Shown here one piece after another: positions 47,255 through 56,378 of a DNA stretch of 64,000 nt (position 1 is its first letter; the number at the start of each line of letters is the position of its first letter). The position numbers were made by a program, and so were the translations under genes. The notes under the pieces are model-generated. The model saw only the letters and a list, made by a program, of their open reading frames with translations, was not told the DNA's origin and searched no databases. This DNA is from Algicola sagamiensis DSM 14643 (GTDB lineage Bacteria > Pseudomonadota > Gammaproteobacteria > Enterobacterales > Alteromonadaceae), in NCBI RefSeq assembly GCF_000374485.1, contig NZ_KB894495.1:178744-242743 (forward strand). The letters are read 5' to 3'.

Positions 47255-47882
47255 GTTAAGCGCTGGTGATCATACCAAACAGCTAGAACTGTTATTGCTG
47301 GACCCTCGAAAGCGTAGGCGAATATTGCGCGGTGCAGGTCGTAAAGTTCGACGCGATAGTCGAAAACGCTTACGCAGCCAGAGAGATCTAACGGGCTCAG
47401 CTTGGCAAGCGCGAAGTAATGGTAAGAAACAGCGGATGCTCAAAAAGCTGGGTAAGCATATTCAAGTGCATACCACGCCCAACCAAGCGGATGTCACGTT
47501 TGGTAATCGCCGGGTTGGACAAGTCGCAAGGCTGCATCAAGAAGGTGTGGACCAACAAATGAGTGCCGCGCAATTGGAGCGTTACAACCCCAAAAATGGG
47601 GAACTTGAACAAGCGACAAGGTCACAGGCAATTTCACTGCGCCGGGCGGGTTACAGAATTCGAAAAAAGCGCGGTAAAGGTTGGAAAACCCCAACCATAC
47701 GCTGGATACAGAACAACTTAAATTTCCGGCAAGCGGGGTTGATTTTAAGAATGATCCGAGACGAGCCACCCAAGAAAGAATGGACCATTCCAATCCCGGA
47801 GCGTGCTTTCTTGGGACAGGATGAGAACGAACACCGACAGCTCACCAATTACATGTTGGATGAGGCGATGCGTTTAAAATGA
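47241..47882 (+). CDS. Virion morphogenesis protein (P2 gpS family)
   Basis: 213 residues, very basic. Motifs LDPRKRRRILRGAGRKVRRD near the start and FGNRRVGQVARLHQEG in the middle fit the phage virion morphogenesis family, involved in tail completion and sheath-head connection. Confidence 0.88.
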   Translation: MITSKLSAGDHTKQLELLLLDPRKRRRILRGAGRKVRRDSRKRLRSQRDLTGSAWQARSNGKKQRMLKKLGKHIQVHTTPNQADVTFGNRRVGQVARLHQEGVDQQMSAAQLERYNPKNGELEQATRSQAISLRRAGYRIRKKRGKGWKTPTIRWIQNNLNFRQAGLILRMIRDEPPKKEWTIPIPERAFLGQDENEHRQLTNYMLDEAMRLK

Positions 47883-47894
47883 GGATGATCAACC

Positions 47895-49007
47895 ATGGCA
47901 CAAGGTAAAGTTTCAGTCACCGCCATCAATACCGGAAGCGGCGCACTTAAGGAAGTGGAACGCTCTGCGCTATTTATCGGTGTTGGGGTTCACAATATTG
48001 GTCAGGTGGTTGCCATCAATGCCCAATCGGATTTTGAGGATTTGATATCTGAGCAAGATTCACCGCTTAAAAGCCAGCTATCTGCTTGGGTTCGTAATGG
48101 CGATGATTTAGTCTCTGGCTGGGCGATGCCGCTCAATACCGGGGATAATATTTTAGCAGCGATTGACCAGGCAATGGACTTGGATGTAAGTCCAGAAATG
48201 ATTGTGGTGACCACACCTGTGACAGGTAAAGCGGAGGTGGAAGCGTATCAGGCCAAGGCCCTTGAGATCATGTCTAAGTATGCGCGTCGTATTCGAATTT
48301 TGGTTGCAGCGCCAGGATGTGACGCGGATGAAGCCACGGGACAAACCTGGGCTGAACACCGGGAAGCCATCCAATCGCTGATTGATGGTGTGGTTGGCGA
48401 TAGAGTTGCCGTGATCCCGCTTCTATTTGGTGATGAGCTGGGCGGCGTGACAGGTCGATTATGCAAACGCTCGGTGACCATTGCTGACAGTCCTATGCGT
48501 GTACAAACAGGCGCTTTATCATTGATGTCGCTCCCCAGTGATAAATCAGGTGCGCCCCTGACCAATGCCGTGACGGCTGCCTTGGATAGTCTGCGCTTTT
48601 CCTGCACACAGTTTTATACCGACCTGGATGGTATCTACTTTGGTGATGTAAATATGCTGGATGCTGAGGGCGGTGACTTCCAGAAAATCGAACATGGACG
48701 CATTGTTGATAAAGCCGCAAGACAGGTCCGCATTCGTGCCATCTATCAAATCAAAAATCGCCGTCTAAATAACTCCCCAACAGGCATTGCCTATGGCAAG
48801 CGCGTTCTGGGGCAGCCCCTTCGTGAAATGGCGAAGTCAATGAATATCGGCTCGGATAAATTCCCTGGTGAAATTCGCGAACCCAAAGATGATGCAATTA
48901 GCCTCACATTTATGACCCCTACACGACTTAACGTGATCATGAAAGTACAGCCTGTTGATTCACCCCAAGAGATCCTCGTGGGGATCATGCTCGATAGAGA
49001 GGAATAG
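47895..49007 (+). CDS. Contractile tail sheath (DUF2586 type)
   Basis: 370 residues. Starts MAQGKVSVTAINTGSGALKE, then VERSALFIGVGV, and later VAVIPLLFGDELGGVTGRLC. This is the DUF2586 sheath that replaces P2 gpFI in kappa-type phages. It encodes the outer contractile tube, directly before the tail-tube gene. Confidence 0.87.
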   Translation: MAQGKVSVTAINTGSGALKEVERSALFIGVGVHNIGQVVAINAQSDFEDLISEQDSPLKSQLSAWVRNGDDLVSGWAMPLNTGDNILAAIDQAMDLDVSPEMIVVTTPVTGKAEVEAYQAKALEIMSKYARRIRILVAAPGCDADEATGQTWAEHREAIQSLIDGVVGDRVAVIPLLFGDELGGVTGRLCKRSVTIADSPMRVQTGALSLMSLPSDKSGAPLTNAVTAALDSLRFSCTQFYTDLDGIYFGDVNMLDAEGGDFQKIEHGRIVDKAARQVRIRAIYQIKNRRLNNSPTGIAYGKRVLGQPLREMAKSMNIGSDKFPGEIREPKDDAISLTFMTPTRLNVIMKVQPVDSPQEILVGIMLDREE

Positions 49008-49010
49008 CAC

Positions 49011-49463
49011 ATGTCAGTCAAAACACTCGGCGGTAAGGACTTTGATGTTTTTATTGGAAACACCATGGTCCATGTGATTGAAGCATCCGTCAAAATTACT
49101 GATGGTCGCAAAGCAAAAAAAGTACGCGGCATTACTAAGGGGTTTGTTGATGGTCCGGTGGATGCAGAAGTTTCACTCAAAGTCGACCATGAGAACTTTT
49201 TACTGATTGAAGGTGTGGCAAAGAAGGCTGGCAGCTGGAAAGGTATTGAGCCGTTTGATATCTCCTTTTTAGCCGAGGTTGCCGCAGGCTCTAAAAACGT
49301 CGAAGTGTTTGGGGTCTTGCCGCAATTGGAAGAAGTCTTGAACTTCAAAGCCGAAGGTGGCGAAGAAGACACAACGACGGTGAAAGGCGTGGTGACTTCG
49401 ACAGATTTTGTGAAGATCAACGGCATTCCGTATCTCACCGATGACGAAGTGCGAGATCTGTAA
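49011..49463 (+). CDS. Tail tube protein (DUF2597 type)
   Basis: 150 residues: MSVKTLGGKDFDVFIGN..., ITDGRKAKKVRGITKGFVDG, a beta-rich tail-tube pattern (DUF2597). It forms the inner tube. It ends with TAATG overlap with the next gene. Confidence 0.85.
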   Translation: MSVKTLGGKDFDVFIGNTMVHVIEASVKITDGRKAKKVRGITKGFVDGPVDAEVSLKVDHENFLLIEGVAKKAGSWKGIEPFDISFLAEVAAGSKNVEVFGVLPQLEEVLNFKAEGGEEDTTTVKGVVTSTDFVKINGIPYLTDDEVRDL

Positions 49464-50050
49464 TGAAGTTACATGCAGAGCAATTGATTGATGCACTCCA
49501 GCGGCAACACTACCAAGTGTTTGAGGGTGAAATGAATCTCAATTTAGTTGGGGTTCGCACTGCAAATACGCGAGCCAACACATTCAATGACTATTTTTGT
49601 GTGCTGTATCAACAGGGTGAACAGTGGCAGCTCGAAGTGTTCCCATGCACCACTGATCCCGGCACCTACTACCGTCAACATCCGCTCAATGTCGATGGCA
49701 CGGCAGTGATGGTGCCGATGCAGCATCGTAGCTTATGGACCTTTGGTTATCACCAAGGGAAATACCAGGCGCTGGTACAAAACAAACCCGTCAGCGTCTA
49801 CAGGGACGGCAATCAGGATGATGCCATCGACACGGATGTCGCCATTCAACGCGGGTTTTTCGGGATCAACTGCCACCGCGCCCATGCGGATAAAACCGTA
49901 AACACCGTGGATAGGTGGAGTGCTGGATGCCAGGTACTCGCCAACCCGAAAGACTTTCAACGCCTCATGGGGCTGTGCCTGACCAGTGCAGCGCAATGGG
50001 GAAATGTATTTTCCTACACCTTACTCACCCAAGCGCAATTGAAGGAATAG
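49463..50050 (+). CDS. Putative phage peptidoglycan hydrolase with SAGCQ motif
   Basis: 195 residues. The C-terminal third has GINCHRAHADKTVNTVDRWS followed by AGCQVLANPKDF, with His138 and Cys156 placed like the catalytic His...S-x-G-C of L,D-transpeptidase/YkuD-type enzymes. No other lytic enzyme is seen in the prophage, so this is the best candidate for the endolysin. No signal peptide is visible, so it would need holin help. Its place between tube and chaperone genes is unusual for a lysis gene; a tail-associated wall-cutting role is the alternative. Family assignment is from motif only. Confidence 0.55.
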   Translation: MKLHAEQLIDALQRQHYQVFEGEMNLNLVGVRTANTRANTFNDYFCVLYQQGEQWQLEVFPCTTDPGTYYRQHPLNVDGTAVMVPMQHRSLWTFGYHQGKYQALVQNKPVSVYRDGNQDDAIDTDVAIQRGFFGINCHRAHADKTVNTVDRWSAGCQVLANPKDFQRLMGLCLTSAAQWGNVFSYTLLTQAQLKE

Positions 50051-50053
50051 ATC

Positions 50054-50347
50054 ATGGCCTTTGAACAAGAAATCAATTTAGAAGTGAATAACCAGGATTT
50101 TTGTTTCCAGGTAAATCAAGCCGCGTATGACAAGTATCAGTCTACATTGACTCGGCCAAACGCAAACTTAAAACAAGCATGTACGAACTTCTTGATGGGA
50201 GCCGTGAAGCCGGAACAACAAGAGAGTCTGAAATCCTTGCTTCAAATACCAAGTGTACCAATGACGATCACGGCTGCGGTTATCGAAGAATACTTGCCGG
50301 ATGTTGAATTGCGGGTAAAGCCATTGAAAGGCTCGCCCAAAAAATAA
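50054..50347 (+). CDS. Tail assembly chaperone, short form (gpE-like)
   Basis: 97 residues starting MAFEQEINLEVNNQDFCFQV. It matches the small tail-assembly chaperone that precedes the tape-measure gene in contractile-tail phages. The reading frame ends at TAA (50345-50347), preceded by six A residues (50339-50344). A -1 slip there extends it (see next entry). Confidence 0.85.
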   Translation: MAFEQEINLEVNNQDFCFQVNQAAYDKYQSTLTRPNANLKQACTNFLMGAVKPEQQESLKSLLQIPSVPMTITAAVIEEYLPDVELRVKPLKGSPKK

Positions 50348-50523
50348 AGCGCAGTCCTTTGGGGCAGTTGGCGGCCTTTCATGCCAAGTGGTTCCCAGGA
50401 CAACCCGCAACGGATGAGTCCATGGCGCAGGCGCTTTATCTTGAGCAGCGCGAGCAAGAGCAATTTCAAACCGCCGTGAATAACGGCATTTGTATGGCAT
50501 TCAATCAAGACGAGACATCATGA
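50344..50523 (+). CDS. Chaperone extension (gpE'-like), reached by -1 frameshift
   Basis: In the -1 frame a 59-residue open segment follows the A-run: IKRSPLGQLAAFHAKWFPGQ, then ESMAQALYLEQ and VNNGICMAFNQDETS, ending TGA at 50521-50523. It has no good start of its own near the A-run. Slippage of tRNA-Lys on AAA-AAA just before the TAA gives a 156-residue fusion with the upstream gene. P2 makes gpE+E' in this way. Its stop overlaps the tape-measure ATG (ATGA). Confidence 0.8.
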   Translation: MKRSPLGQLAAFHAKWFPGQPATDESMAQALYLEQREQEQFQTAVNNGICMAFNQDETS

Positions 50524-52568
50524 GCGCATTAGGCAAATTGGAAAAACTCATGTATTCCATCGGGGTGATCGACAAGGTTACTGGCCCAGTGAATAAGATC
50601 ATGGGTAAGATCAATCAGCTCAAGGAACAAAGCGCAGGCGCTCAGGAACAGATGATGCGCGGTATGATGGGCGTGACTGGCGGCGCCATGATGTTGGTTG
50701 GTTCTTTGAGTCCAGCCATTGCGGCCAATCAGGCATTGGGTGAAGTCAAATCGCTGGATGTCGCTGATGGCGCCCTACAACAACTCAACCAAACGGCCAT
50801 CAACTTTACTACCCAATATGGCGGTAACTCTGCTGATGTTATTCGCTCATCCTATGATATCCAATCCTCTATTGCTGGACTGTCTGGTGAAGAACTCAGC
50901 GCATTTACCCAAGCTTCTGCGGTGATGGCAAAAGGGACGAAATCGGATGCCAGCACCGCAACCAATTACCTCGGCACCATGTACGGTATTTATCAAAACA
51001 ACGCCGAGGCCATGGGCAAAAATGCCTGGGTGGAACAGTTGGCCGGACAAACTGCCACAGCGGTGCGGATGTTTAAAACCAATGGTAACGAAATGTCATC
51101 GGCCTTTAGTAGCTTGGGTGCCAATGCACAAAGTCATGGGATTGAGATGTCGGAGTCTATGGCGATTTTAGGCCAGCTTCAATCCACCATGTCCGGCTCT
51201 GAGGCAGGCACGAAGTACAAAGCGTTTCTCTCTGGGGTTGGTAATGCACAAAAAACGCTGGGTATTCAGCTGACCGATAATCAGGGGAAATTGCTGCCAA
51301 TGGTGGATGTGCTGGAACGTATTCAAGGCAAGTTCGGCCAGGTGGATACGGTCGCCAAATCTGATGCGCTGAAAAAAGCTTTTGGCTCGGAAGAAGCCGT
51401 GGCGCTTGTAAAATTATTGATGCCCCAAGTGGACCAGCTCAGAGGCAATATTCAAACTCTGAATGAACAAACGGGGATGGAAACCGCCAAGGAAATGGCG
51501 GATGCACAAACGGATGCCTGGCAGCGGTTATCCGGCAGTTTTAATGCCGCAGGCACCACACTCGGCCAAGCGGTACTCCCGATCATTGAACCTGTAGTGG
51601 ACGTGCTGGCAAGTCTGCTGCGCGGTGTGGTTTGGCTGGCGCAAGAATTCCCAACGCTGACGGGCTTGATTGCCGCTTGTTTTGTGGGCGCCACTGCACT
51701 GATGATTTTGTTTAGCGCGTTTAACCTGGTGATGGGCCTCTATCGGTTTGCACTTTTAAGCTCCGGGGCTGCGGTTGGATTTTTTAGTGCAGTAATGAAA
51801 GGCTTACAGGTGGTCATGGCGATTGCCAAAGGTACAGCCCTGCTCTTTAATGCAGTCTTGTTGGCGAATCCGATCGGGTTTGTCATTACCGCTGTGATGC
51901 TATTGATTGCAGGCATTGCCGGATTGATTGTCTATTGGGATAAAGTGGTGTCCTGGTTCAAAGATGTTACCTGGTGGGATGTGTTGCAGGTCGCTTTGGG
52001 GGGTGTTTTTGGGAGCTTGTTTGGGATTGTGAAGGCAGCAAAATGGGCCTTAGAGGCACTGGGTCTGATTGATGGCGCCGAAGTGGAAGCCAAGGTGACC
52101 AGCCAAACGGATGCTCAAGTCAAAGAGATGCAGGGACAAACAACGACAGTACAACAGGCTGAGGTCACACAACTTACCGCCACCCAGTCGCATGTACAGC
52201 AGGTGGCACCCCGCCAAGCACTCGCAGCGAATAGCCCTGTACTCCCAGGCGATAACCGTACACTAAACTTACACGATAACCATACACCTCAACTTCGTAG
52301 TTTAGGTGTACAGCTCAATCCAACACTACTGAGTGATAACGCACAAATTGATGTCTCGCCTGTGAAGGAAAGTATGCAGGAAGAGAGGCGCTTTGATATG
52401 CAAATGAAGCGCTCCAAGACGTTGCAGCAACTCACTCAAAACGCCACAACGAACAACCAACAGCGCAGTACCACGGATAACTCCAAGCGGCTTTACATTG
52501 ATAATGTGAATCTGCAATCAAACAATCCAGAACAAGACTTGGACCAACTTATGGAGCTGGCCGGATGA
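50520..52568 (+). CDS. Tail tape measure protein (P2 gpT family)
   Basis: 682 residues from ATG 50520. N-terminal TP901-type region (VIDKVTGPVNKIMGKINQLK, GNSADVIRSSYDIQSSIAGL, TNYLGTMYGIYQNN), a hydrophobic centre (about residues 370-500, several membrane-like stretches) and a Gln/Thr-rich C-terminus. Its length sets tail length and its centre probably enters the host membrane. Confidence 0.95.
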   Translation: MSALGKLEKLMYSIGVIDKVTGPVNKIMGKINQLKEQSAGAQEQMMRGMMGVTGGAMMLVGSLSPAIAANQALGEVKSLDVADGALQQLNQTAINFTTQYGGNSADVIRSSYDIQSSIAGLSGEELSAFTQASAVMAKGTKSDASTATNYLGTMYGIYQNNAEAMGKNAWVEQLAGQTATAVRMFKTNGNEMSSAFSSLGANAQSHGIEMSESMAILGQLQSTMSGSEAGTKYKAFLSGVGNAQKTLGIQLTDNQGKLLPMVDVLERIQGKFGQVDTVAKSDALKKAFGSEEAVALVKLLMPQVDQLRGNIQTLNEQTGMETAKEMADAQTDAWQRLSGSFNAAGTTLGQAVLPIIEPVVDVLASLLRGVVWLAQEFPTLTGLIAACFVGATALMILFSAFNLVMGLYRFALLSSGAAVGFFSAVMKGLQVVMAIAKGTALLFNAVLLANPIGFVITAVMLLIAGIAGLIVYWDKVVSWFKDVTWWDVLQVALGGVFGSLFGIVKAAKWALEALGLIDGAEVEAKVTSQTDAQVKEMQGQTTTVQQAEVTQLTATQSHVQQVAPRQALAANSPVLPGDNRTLNLHDNHTPQLRSLGVQLNPTLLSDNAQIDVSPVKESMQEERRFDMQMKRSKTLQQLTQNATTNNQQRSTTDNSKRLYIDNVNLQSNNPEQDLDQLMELAG

Positions 52569-52882
52569 ATCAAGTGCATGTAGATCTGCTGGTCAATGAC
52601 GGCGACTTTGTACTGAACGATGCGCTCAGTCCTGCCCAGGTGAATAAGGCGCAGACGATATCCCAAGATATTAAACACCGGATTTTAGAATCGGGTCTTT
52701 TGGTGCGTTTGGTCAAACTGCGTAATCAAAATGGGATCGCACCCATCTTGACTGAAATCGAACTTGAAGTGGAAAAAGATGATCGCGTGATCCCAGGCAC
52801 CATTGAGGTGTTTTACAACGCTGATATGACTTTATCAATCTTGGCGCAAACGCGGGATTATGGAGGACAAGATGCAGCCTGA
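52565..52882 (+). CDS. Baseplate protein of DUF2590 type
   Basis: 105 residues starting MNQVHVDLLVNDGDFVLNDA. The pattern matches DUF2590, found beside gpJ in kappa-type phages, where it likely fills the gpW/gp25 wedge role. It overlaps the tape measure gene by four bases and the J gene by 11 bases. Confidence 0.78.
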   Translation: MNQVHVDLLVNDGDFVLNDALSPAQVNKAQTISQDIKHRILESGLLVRLVKLRNQNGIAPILTEIELEVEKDDRVIPGTIEVFYNADMTLSILAQTRDYGGQDAA

Positions 52883-54017
52883 TTTTCAATCCATGATGTC
52901 AAAAGCTGGGCTACCCGTCACGGAAGAAGCAGCAAAAGCCCAGTGGGATGAAGCGCTGAAATCACAAGCGATCACCATTGAAAACAACAGCCCGTTTTCA
53001 CCGTTTTGGCGGACCATCAAAGCCATTATCACACAGCCAGTGGTGAGTTTATTTGAGTGGATGGCAAAAAAGGTCATGCCGGATCTCTTTATCATGACAG
53101 CCAGCCGTGAAGCACTGGTACAACTACATGGCCCCAGTCGCAATGTGTTTGTCTATGCCGCAGTCAAAGCCAAGGGAATACTGACGTTCCACCGAGAAAA
53201 TACCGAGGGTGTTTTCAGTCTCGATGCTGGGGTAGTCGTCCATTCCTATGATCTAGCGAGCCAGGTATATGCAATGGTTACCCTTCAACCGATTGTGTTG
53301 ATTGAAGGCCAGACGGATGTGGCTGTGATGGCTGAGGCTATGGAACCTGGACAAGCGTTTAACCTGCCCGGACAAATGTACGAACAACTTGCCTCTCCAG
53401 TCGAAGGATTAAGCGTCACCAATGGAGACGACTGGTTGGTGCGCCCTGGGGCAGATGCAGAAGATACGGAAGATTACCGGGCGCGGATACGGAATGTGTT
53501 TGGGACAGCTGCCCGCTGGCATACCAATGCGGTTTATCAGCAATTGATCTCCGAGTTTGGTATTCCAATTGATAATATCGTCATTCAAAATGGTGCGCCC
53601 CGTGGTCCGGGTAGTGCCAATGCGTTTATTTACCTGGATGTTGGGCAAGTCTCGGATGCACTGCTGCAATCCATCAATGACCATATTCGTCGGGATGGTC
53701 ATCATGGACATGGCGATGATTTTGCTGTGTATGGGATGCCAACACAGCCGATGAATATCACGCTGACCTATTGGTTACACCCCAATCAGCTTGATGTTCG
53801 TGATGAGTTAGACACCCTTATCCGCGCTGCCTTTCGGCAAAATGATGTCTATCAGCCCACACGACCAAGACCCTTGCAAACCTACAGTATCAGCTTATTA
53901 ACCGCCCAGCTGCACCAGGCATTTCCTCAAGTCCGGTCGGTGTCATTTGATTGTACTGACATCGATTGTGGGTTATGGCTACCGACGATTGACCAATTGG
54001 TGGTGAAGCATGGATAA
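52872..54017 (+). CDS. Baseplate wedge protein (P2 gpJ family)
   Basis: 381 residues from ATG 52872, with GGAGG five bases before it. RNVFVYAAVKAKGILTFHRE, DDWLVRPGADAEDTEDYRAR and ARWHTNAVYQQLISEFGI are typical of baseplate J proteins. It forms the wedge of the contractile baseplate. Confidence 0.93.
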   Translation: MQPDFQSMMSKAGLPVTEEAAKAQWDEALKSQAITIENNSPFSPFWRTIKAIITQPVVSLFEWMAKKVMPDLFIMTASREALVQLHGPSRNVFVYAAVKAKGILTFHRENTEGVFSLDAGVVVHSYDLASQVYAMVTLQPIVLIEGQTDVAVMAEAMEPGQAFNLPGQMYEQLASPVEGLSVTNGDDWLVRPGADAEDTEDYRARIRNVFGTAARWHTNAVYQQLISEFGIPIDNIVIQNGAPRGPGSANAFIYLDVGQVSDALLQSINDHIRRDGHHGHGDDFAVYGMPTQPMNITLTYWLHPNQLDVRDELDTLIRAAFRQNDVYQPTRPRPLQTYSISLLTAQLHQAFPQVRSVSFDCTDIDCGLWLPTIDQLVVKHG

Positions 54018-54723
54018 GATCGCAACATGGTTGAGTGAAGGTTATGCCGAAAAGTTGATGAAAGCCGCGCATCAATATTGGCAGGATACCCGCAACTGGG
54101 TGGTCTGGGCTATCCAGCAAAAAGACGAGCAACAATCTGTAGAGCCAATATTAGGATTGCTCGCCTGGGAGCGTTTAACCGACCGCTTGCCGGATGAGTC
54201 CGTCGATTTATACCGCCGCCGGGTGCAACATGCGTTGGTCAATACCATGGATGCCGGAGAGATTGCCAGTGTAAAGGACATCTTTGGGCGTCTTGGTATT
54301 GATGTGCTGCGAGTGCGTGAGCGTATCGACGGGCGAGACTGGGATATTATCGCCATTGATTTTAGTGATTCGGTGATGTCGCAATATGCCCAGGTGTTAC
54401 CGTCTCTTATTCAGCTCTATGGCCGGGCATGTCGGCGCTATGAATTCAGCCTGCACAACTTCTCTGATGTGGATCTACAACTGGGTGGATTAGATGTGAG
54501 CTGGGACCACTGCATGATCCCATTTGGCTTGCAGACCGATGTGAAGCACTCGCCTGATTTTGCCTATGGTGGTGCTTTTGTTGGTTCGACCCACGATACC
54601 AGCGAACCAGAAACGCTACCATTATTGCTTGAAATCACACACCCAATCACCTGCACCCCACACTATGGATTTGTAAGTTTTGAATGCAATGCCAGCATTG
54701 CCGAAATGGAGCCTATCGCATGA
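54010..54723 (+). CDS. Baseplate/tail protein I (P2 gpI-like)
   Basis: 237 residues following gpJ with eight bases overlap. ILGLLAWERLTDRLPDESVD and LYRRRVQHALVNTMDAGEI match the gpI pattern (helical wedge that links fibres to the baseplate). Confidence 0.82.
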   Translation: MDKIATWLSEGYAEKLMKAAHQYWQDTRNWVVWAIQQKDEQQSVEPILGLLAWERLTDRLPDESVDLYRRRVQHALVNTMDAGEIASVKDIFGRLGIDVLRVRERIDGRDWDIIAIDFSDSVMSQYAQVLPSLIQLYGRACRRYEFSLHNFSDVDLQLGGLDVSWDHCMIPFGLQTDVKHSPDFAYGGAFVGSTHDTSEPETLPLLLEITHPITCTPHYGFVSFECNASIAEMEPIA

Positions 54724-55268
54724 ATCTCAGCACTGAAAAAATCACGGGCATTTTAACGACCGCAGGGAAACACTACATTGCTCGCAAAGCCTTGGAGGAT
54801 GAAGGGCTGACCATTCATCAAATGGTGCTTGCCAATGTGCCACACCTGAGTGATGCGGATGCGCGTGACCCAGATATGCCCATCCCCCCGGATGTGCAAA
54901 TTGTGTATCGACGATACATCGACATCAAAGGCTTTTTGGATGACAACACCGTAGCCTGGGCGGTGACCCTGGACCAAGACGTAGGCGACTTTGATTTTAA
55001 CTGGATCGGGTTGCTCACACAGGATGGCACCTTAATTGCCCTGGATTATTTGCCCCTGCAACGTAAGCGCATGGGCGTCAACAATGTGGTGACTCGCAGC
55101 TTTGTCCTTCGATTTGCAGGCGCCAAGGCTTTAAGCAGAATAGATATTCCCGCCCAAAGCTGGATGTTTAATCATAACCCTCACCTCAATGCATTGGATC
55201 TGAATGCTGCGGTCCAAGCCCGTGGCTATTTCGAGAATTGTTTAACGCTATTAAAGCAACTGGCATAA
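54720..55268 (+). CDS. Tail fibre N-terminal protein (tail-collar type)
   Basis: 182 residues from ATG 54720 (ATGA overlap). ILTTAGKHYIARKALEDEG and DDNTVAWAVTLDQDVGDFDF, followed by NWIGLLTQDG, match the N-terminal baseplate-binding domain of P2 gpH-type fibres. The protein stops right after this domain, so there is no fibre shaft; receptor binding must come from the next proteins. Confidence 0.83.
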   Translation: MNLSTEKITGILTTAGKHYIARKALEDEGLTIHQMVLANVPHLSDADARDPDMPIPPDVQIVYRRYIDIKGFLDDNTVAWAVTLDQDVGDFDFNWIGLLTQDGTLIALDYLPLQRKRMGVNNVVTRSFVLRFAGAKALSRIDIPAQSWMFNHNPHLNALDLNAAVQARGYFENCLTLLKQLA

Positions 55269-55278
55269 GGAGGCCATG

Positions 55279-55971
55279 ATGGCGACACAACAAGAAGTGA
55301 TGGACAAGTTGGCTCAGGCAACCGATGCCGCAGCCAGCTTGATGGCGTATTTTTCTCAGGTTAGGGATGATATTTTTGCCCGTCTGAATGAGTGTAGTGC
55401 CAAAGTCACGGCCTTTATTAACTCGGGCCGTTCTGAATTTCCAACCTTTAACCTGGTGACAGAAGCCAAGTTTAAATTGAATCCCAAAGGTGAAGGCGGT
55501 GATTGGGTTGGATTTACCTTTGCCGAAAATGGTGTGGGTGATGGTCCGGACAACTGGAACTTCACCGAAGAATTCATCCCACTCAACCAAGCTGATGCGG
55601 CTGTGATTGACTTGGTTCAGTTTTGTAAGCTCTCCAGCTATGAGCGTGAGGGTTGGTATTTACGCAAGCTCACCATTACCAAGCGTGGTCTAGGCCCGTT
55701 TGAAACGGGACTGAATTTTGGTGCAGGTGGCAATGGGATCGTGTCTGGCGGGTTTGCGATGCGTGTGAATGACAGTGATTGGCAACTGCACCAATCCACC
55801 AAAAGAGATATTCCACAACACGCCGGAGACTGGGGCGCACAACTGCCACTGAGTGATTTACAAGTTGGTGACACGGTGTATATGGCGCTGCCTTTTGTTT
55901 GCCCAGGTGTGCCGGGTGTTTTACCTTTTCCGATCTCCATGCTCACAGTACTTGCTAAGGATGCATCATGA
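55279..55971 (+). CDS. Putative receptor-binding or fibre-tip protein, unknown
   Basis: 230 residues. An N-terminal helical stretch (QQEVMDKLAQATDAAASLMA) is followed by a Gly/aromatic beta-rich body (GGDWVGFTFAENGVGD, FGAGGNGIVSGGFAMRV). I do not recognise a family. It lies between the fibre-collar protein and a fibre-assembly protein, so a tip or adhesin role is inferred. ATG 55279 is better spaced from GGAGG (55269-55273) than the ATG at 55276. Confidence 0.65.
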   Translation: MATQQEVMDKLAQATDAAASLMAYFSQVRDDIFARLNECSAKVTAFINSGRSEFPTFNLVTEAKFKLNPKGEGGDWVGFTFAENGVGDGPDNWNFTEEFIPLNQADAAVIDLVQFCKLSSYEREGWYLRKLTITKRGLGPFETGLNFGAGGNGIVSGGFAMRVNDSDWQLHQSTKRDIPQHAGDWGAQLPLSDLQVGDTVYMALPFVCPGVPGVLPFPISMLTVLAKDAS

Positions 55972-56375
55972 AAATTTATATTGATTCAAACATGGTTTAT
56001 GAAGGGATGCTTGAGCCTGCATTGATTGCACAGCCAAGCGTCGCGATTTCATCCATTAGCCCAACATTGAGCGGGGCAAATTGTGTCATTGATATTGACG
56101 CCGATGAGGTTCAGCAAATCATTGAAGGTCGTTTGGATGTTGATCTAAGTTGCTTAACCCGTGGTGCAAAGGACCGGGTCGCAACAACTAAATGGCGCCT
56201 AGTTCGCACAAAGCGGGATCAATTGCTCAGTCAATCCGATTACACACAAATAGCGGATTATCCGCTGACAGATGACACTCGCCAAGCGTGGTCTATTTAT
56301 CGGCAAGCGCTGCGCGATTTACCAAATAACACGCAGCACCCCGATGAGATTGTTTGGCCGCAGGCACCTGAGTAA
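55968..56375 (+). CDS. Tail fibre assembly chaperone-like protein
   Basis: 135 residues. The C-terminal half, RVATTKWRLVRTKRDQLLSQ followed by DDTRQAWSIYRQALRDLP and a W-P-x-x-P end, is the Phage_tail_APC pattern. These help fibre folding or remain on the fibre. It overlaps the preceding gene by four bases. Confidence 0.78.
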   Translation: MKIYIDSNMVYEGMLEPALIAQPSVAISSISPTLSGANCVIDIDADEVQQIIEGRLDVDLSCLTRGAKDRVATTKWRLVRTKRDQLLSQSDYTQIADYPLTDDTRQAWSIYRQALRDLPNNTQHPDEIVWPQAPE

Positions 56376-56378
56376 GTC

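Noticed and set aside
47494..47793. Minus-strand frames inside the gpS-type gene
   Set aside because: The plus-strand gene fits operon order and family motifs; the minus frames have no ribosome site or homology.
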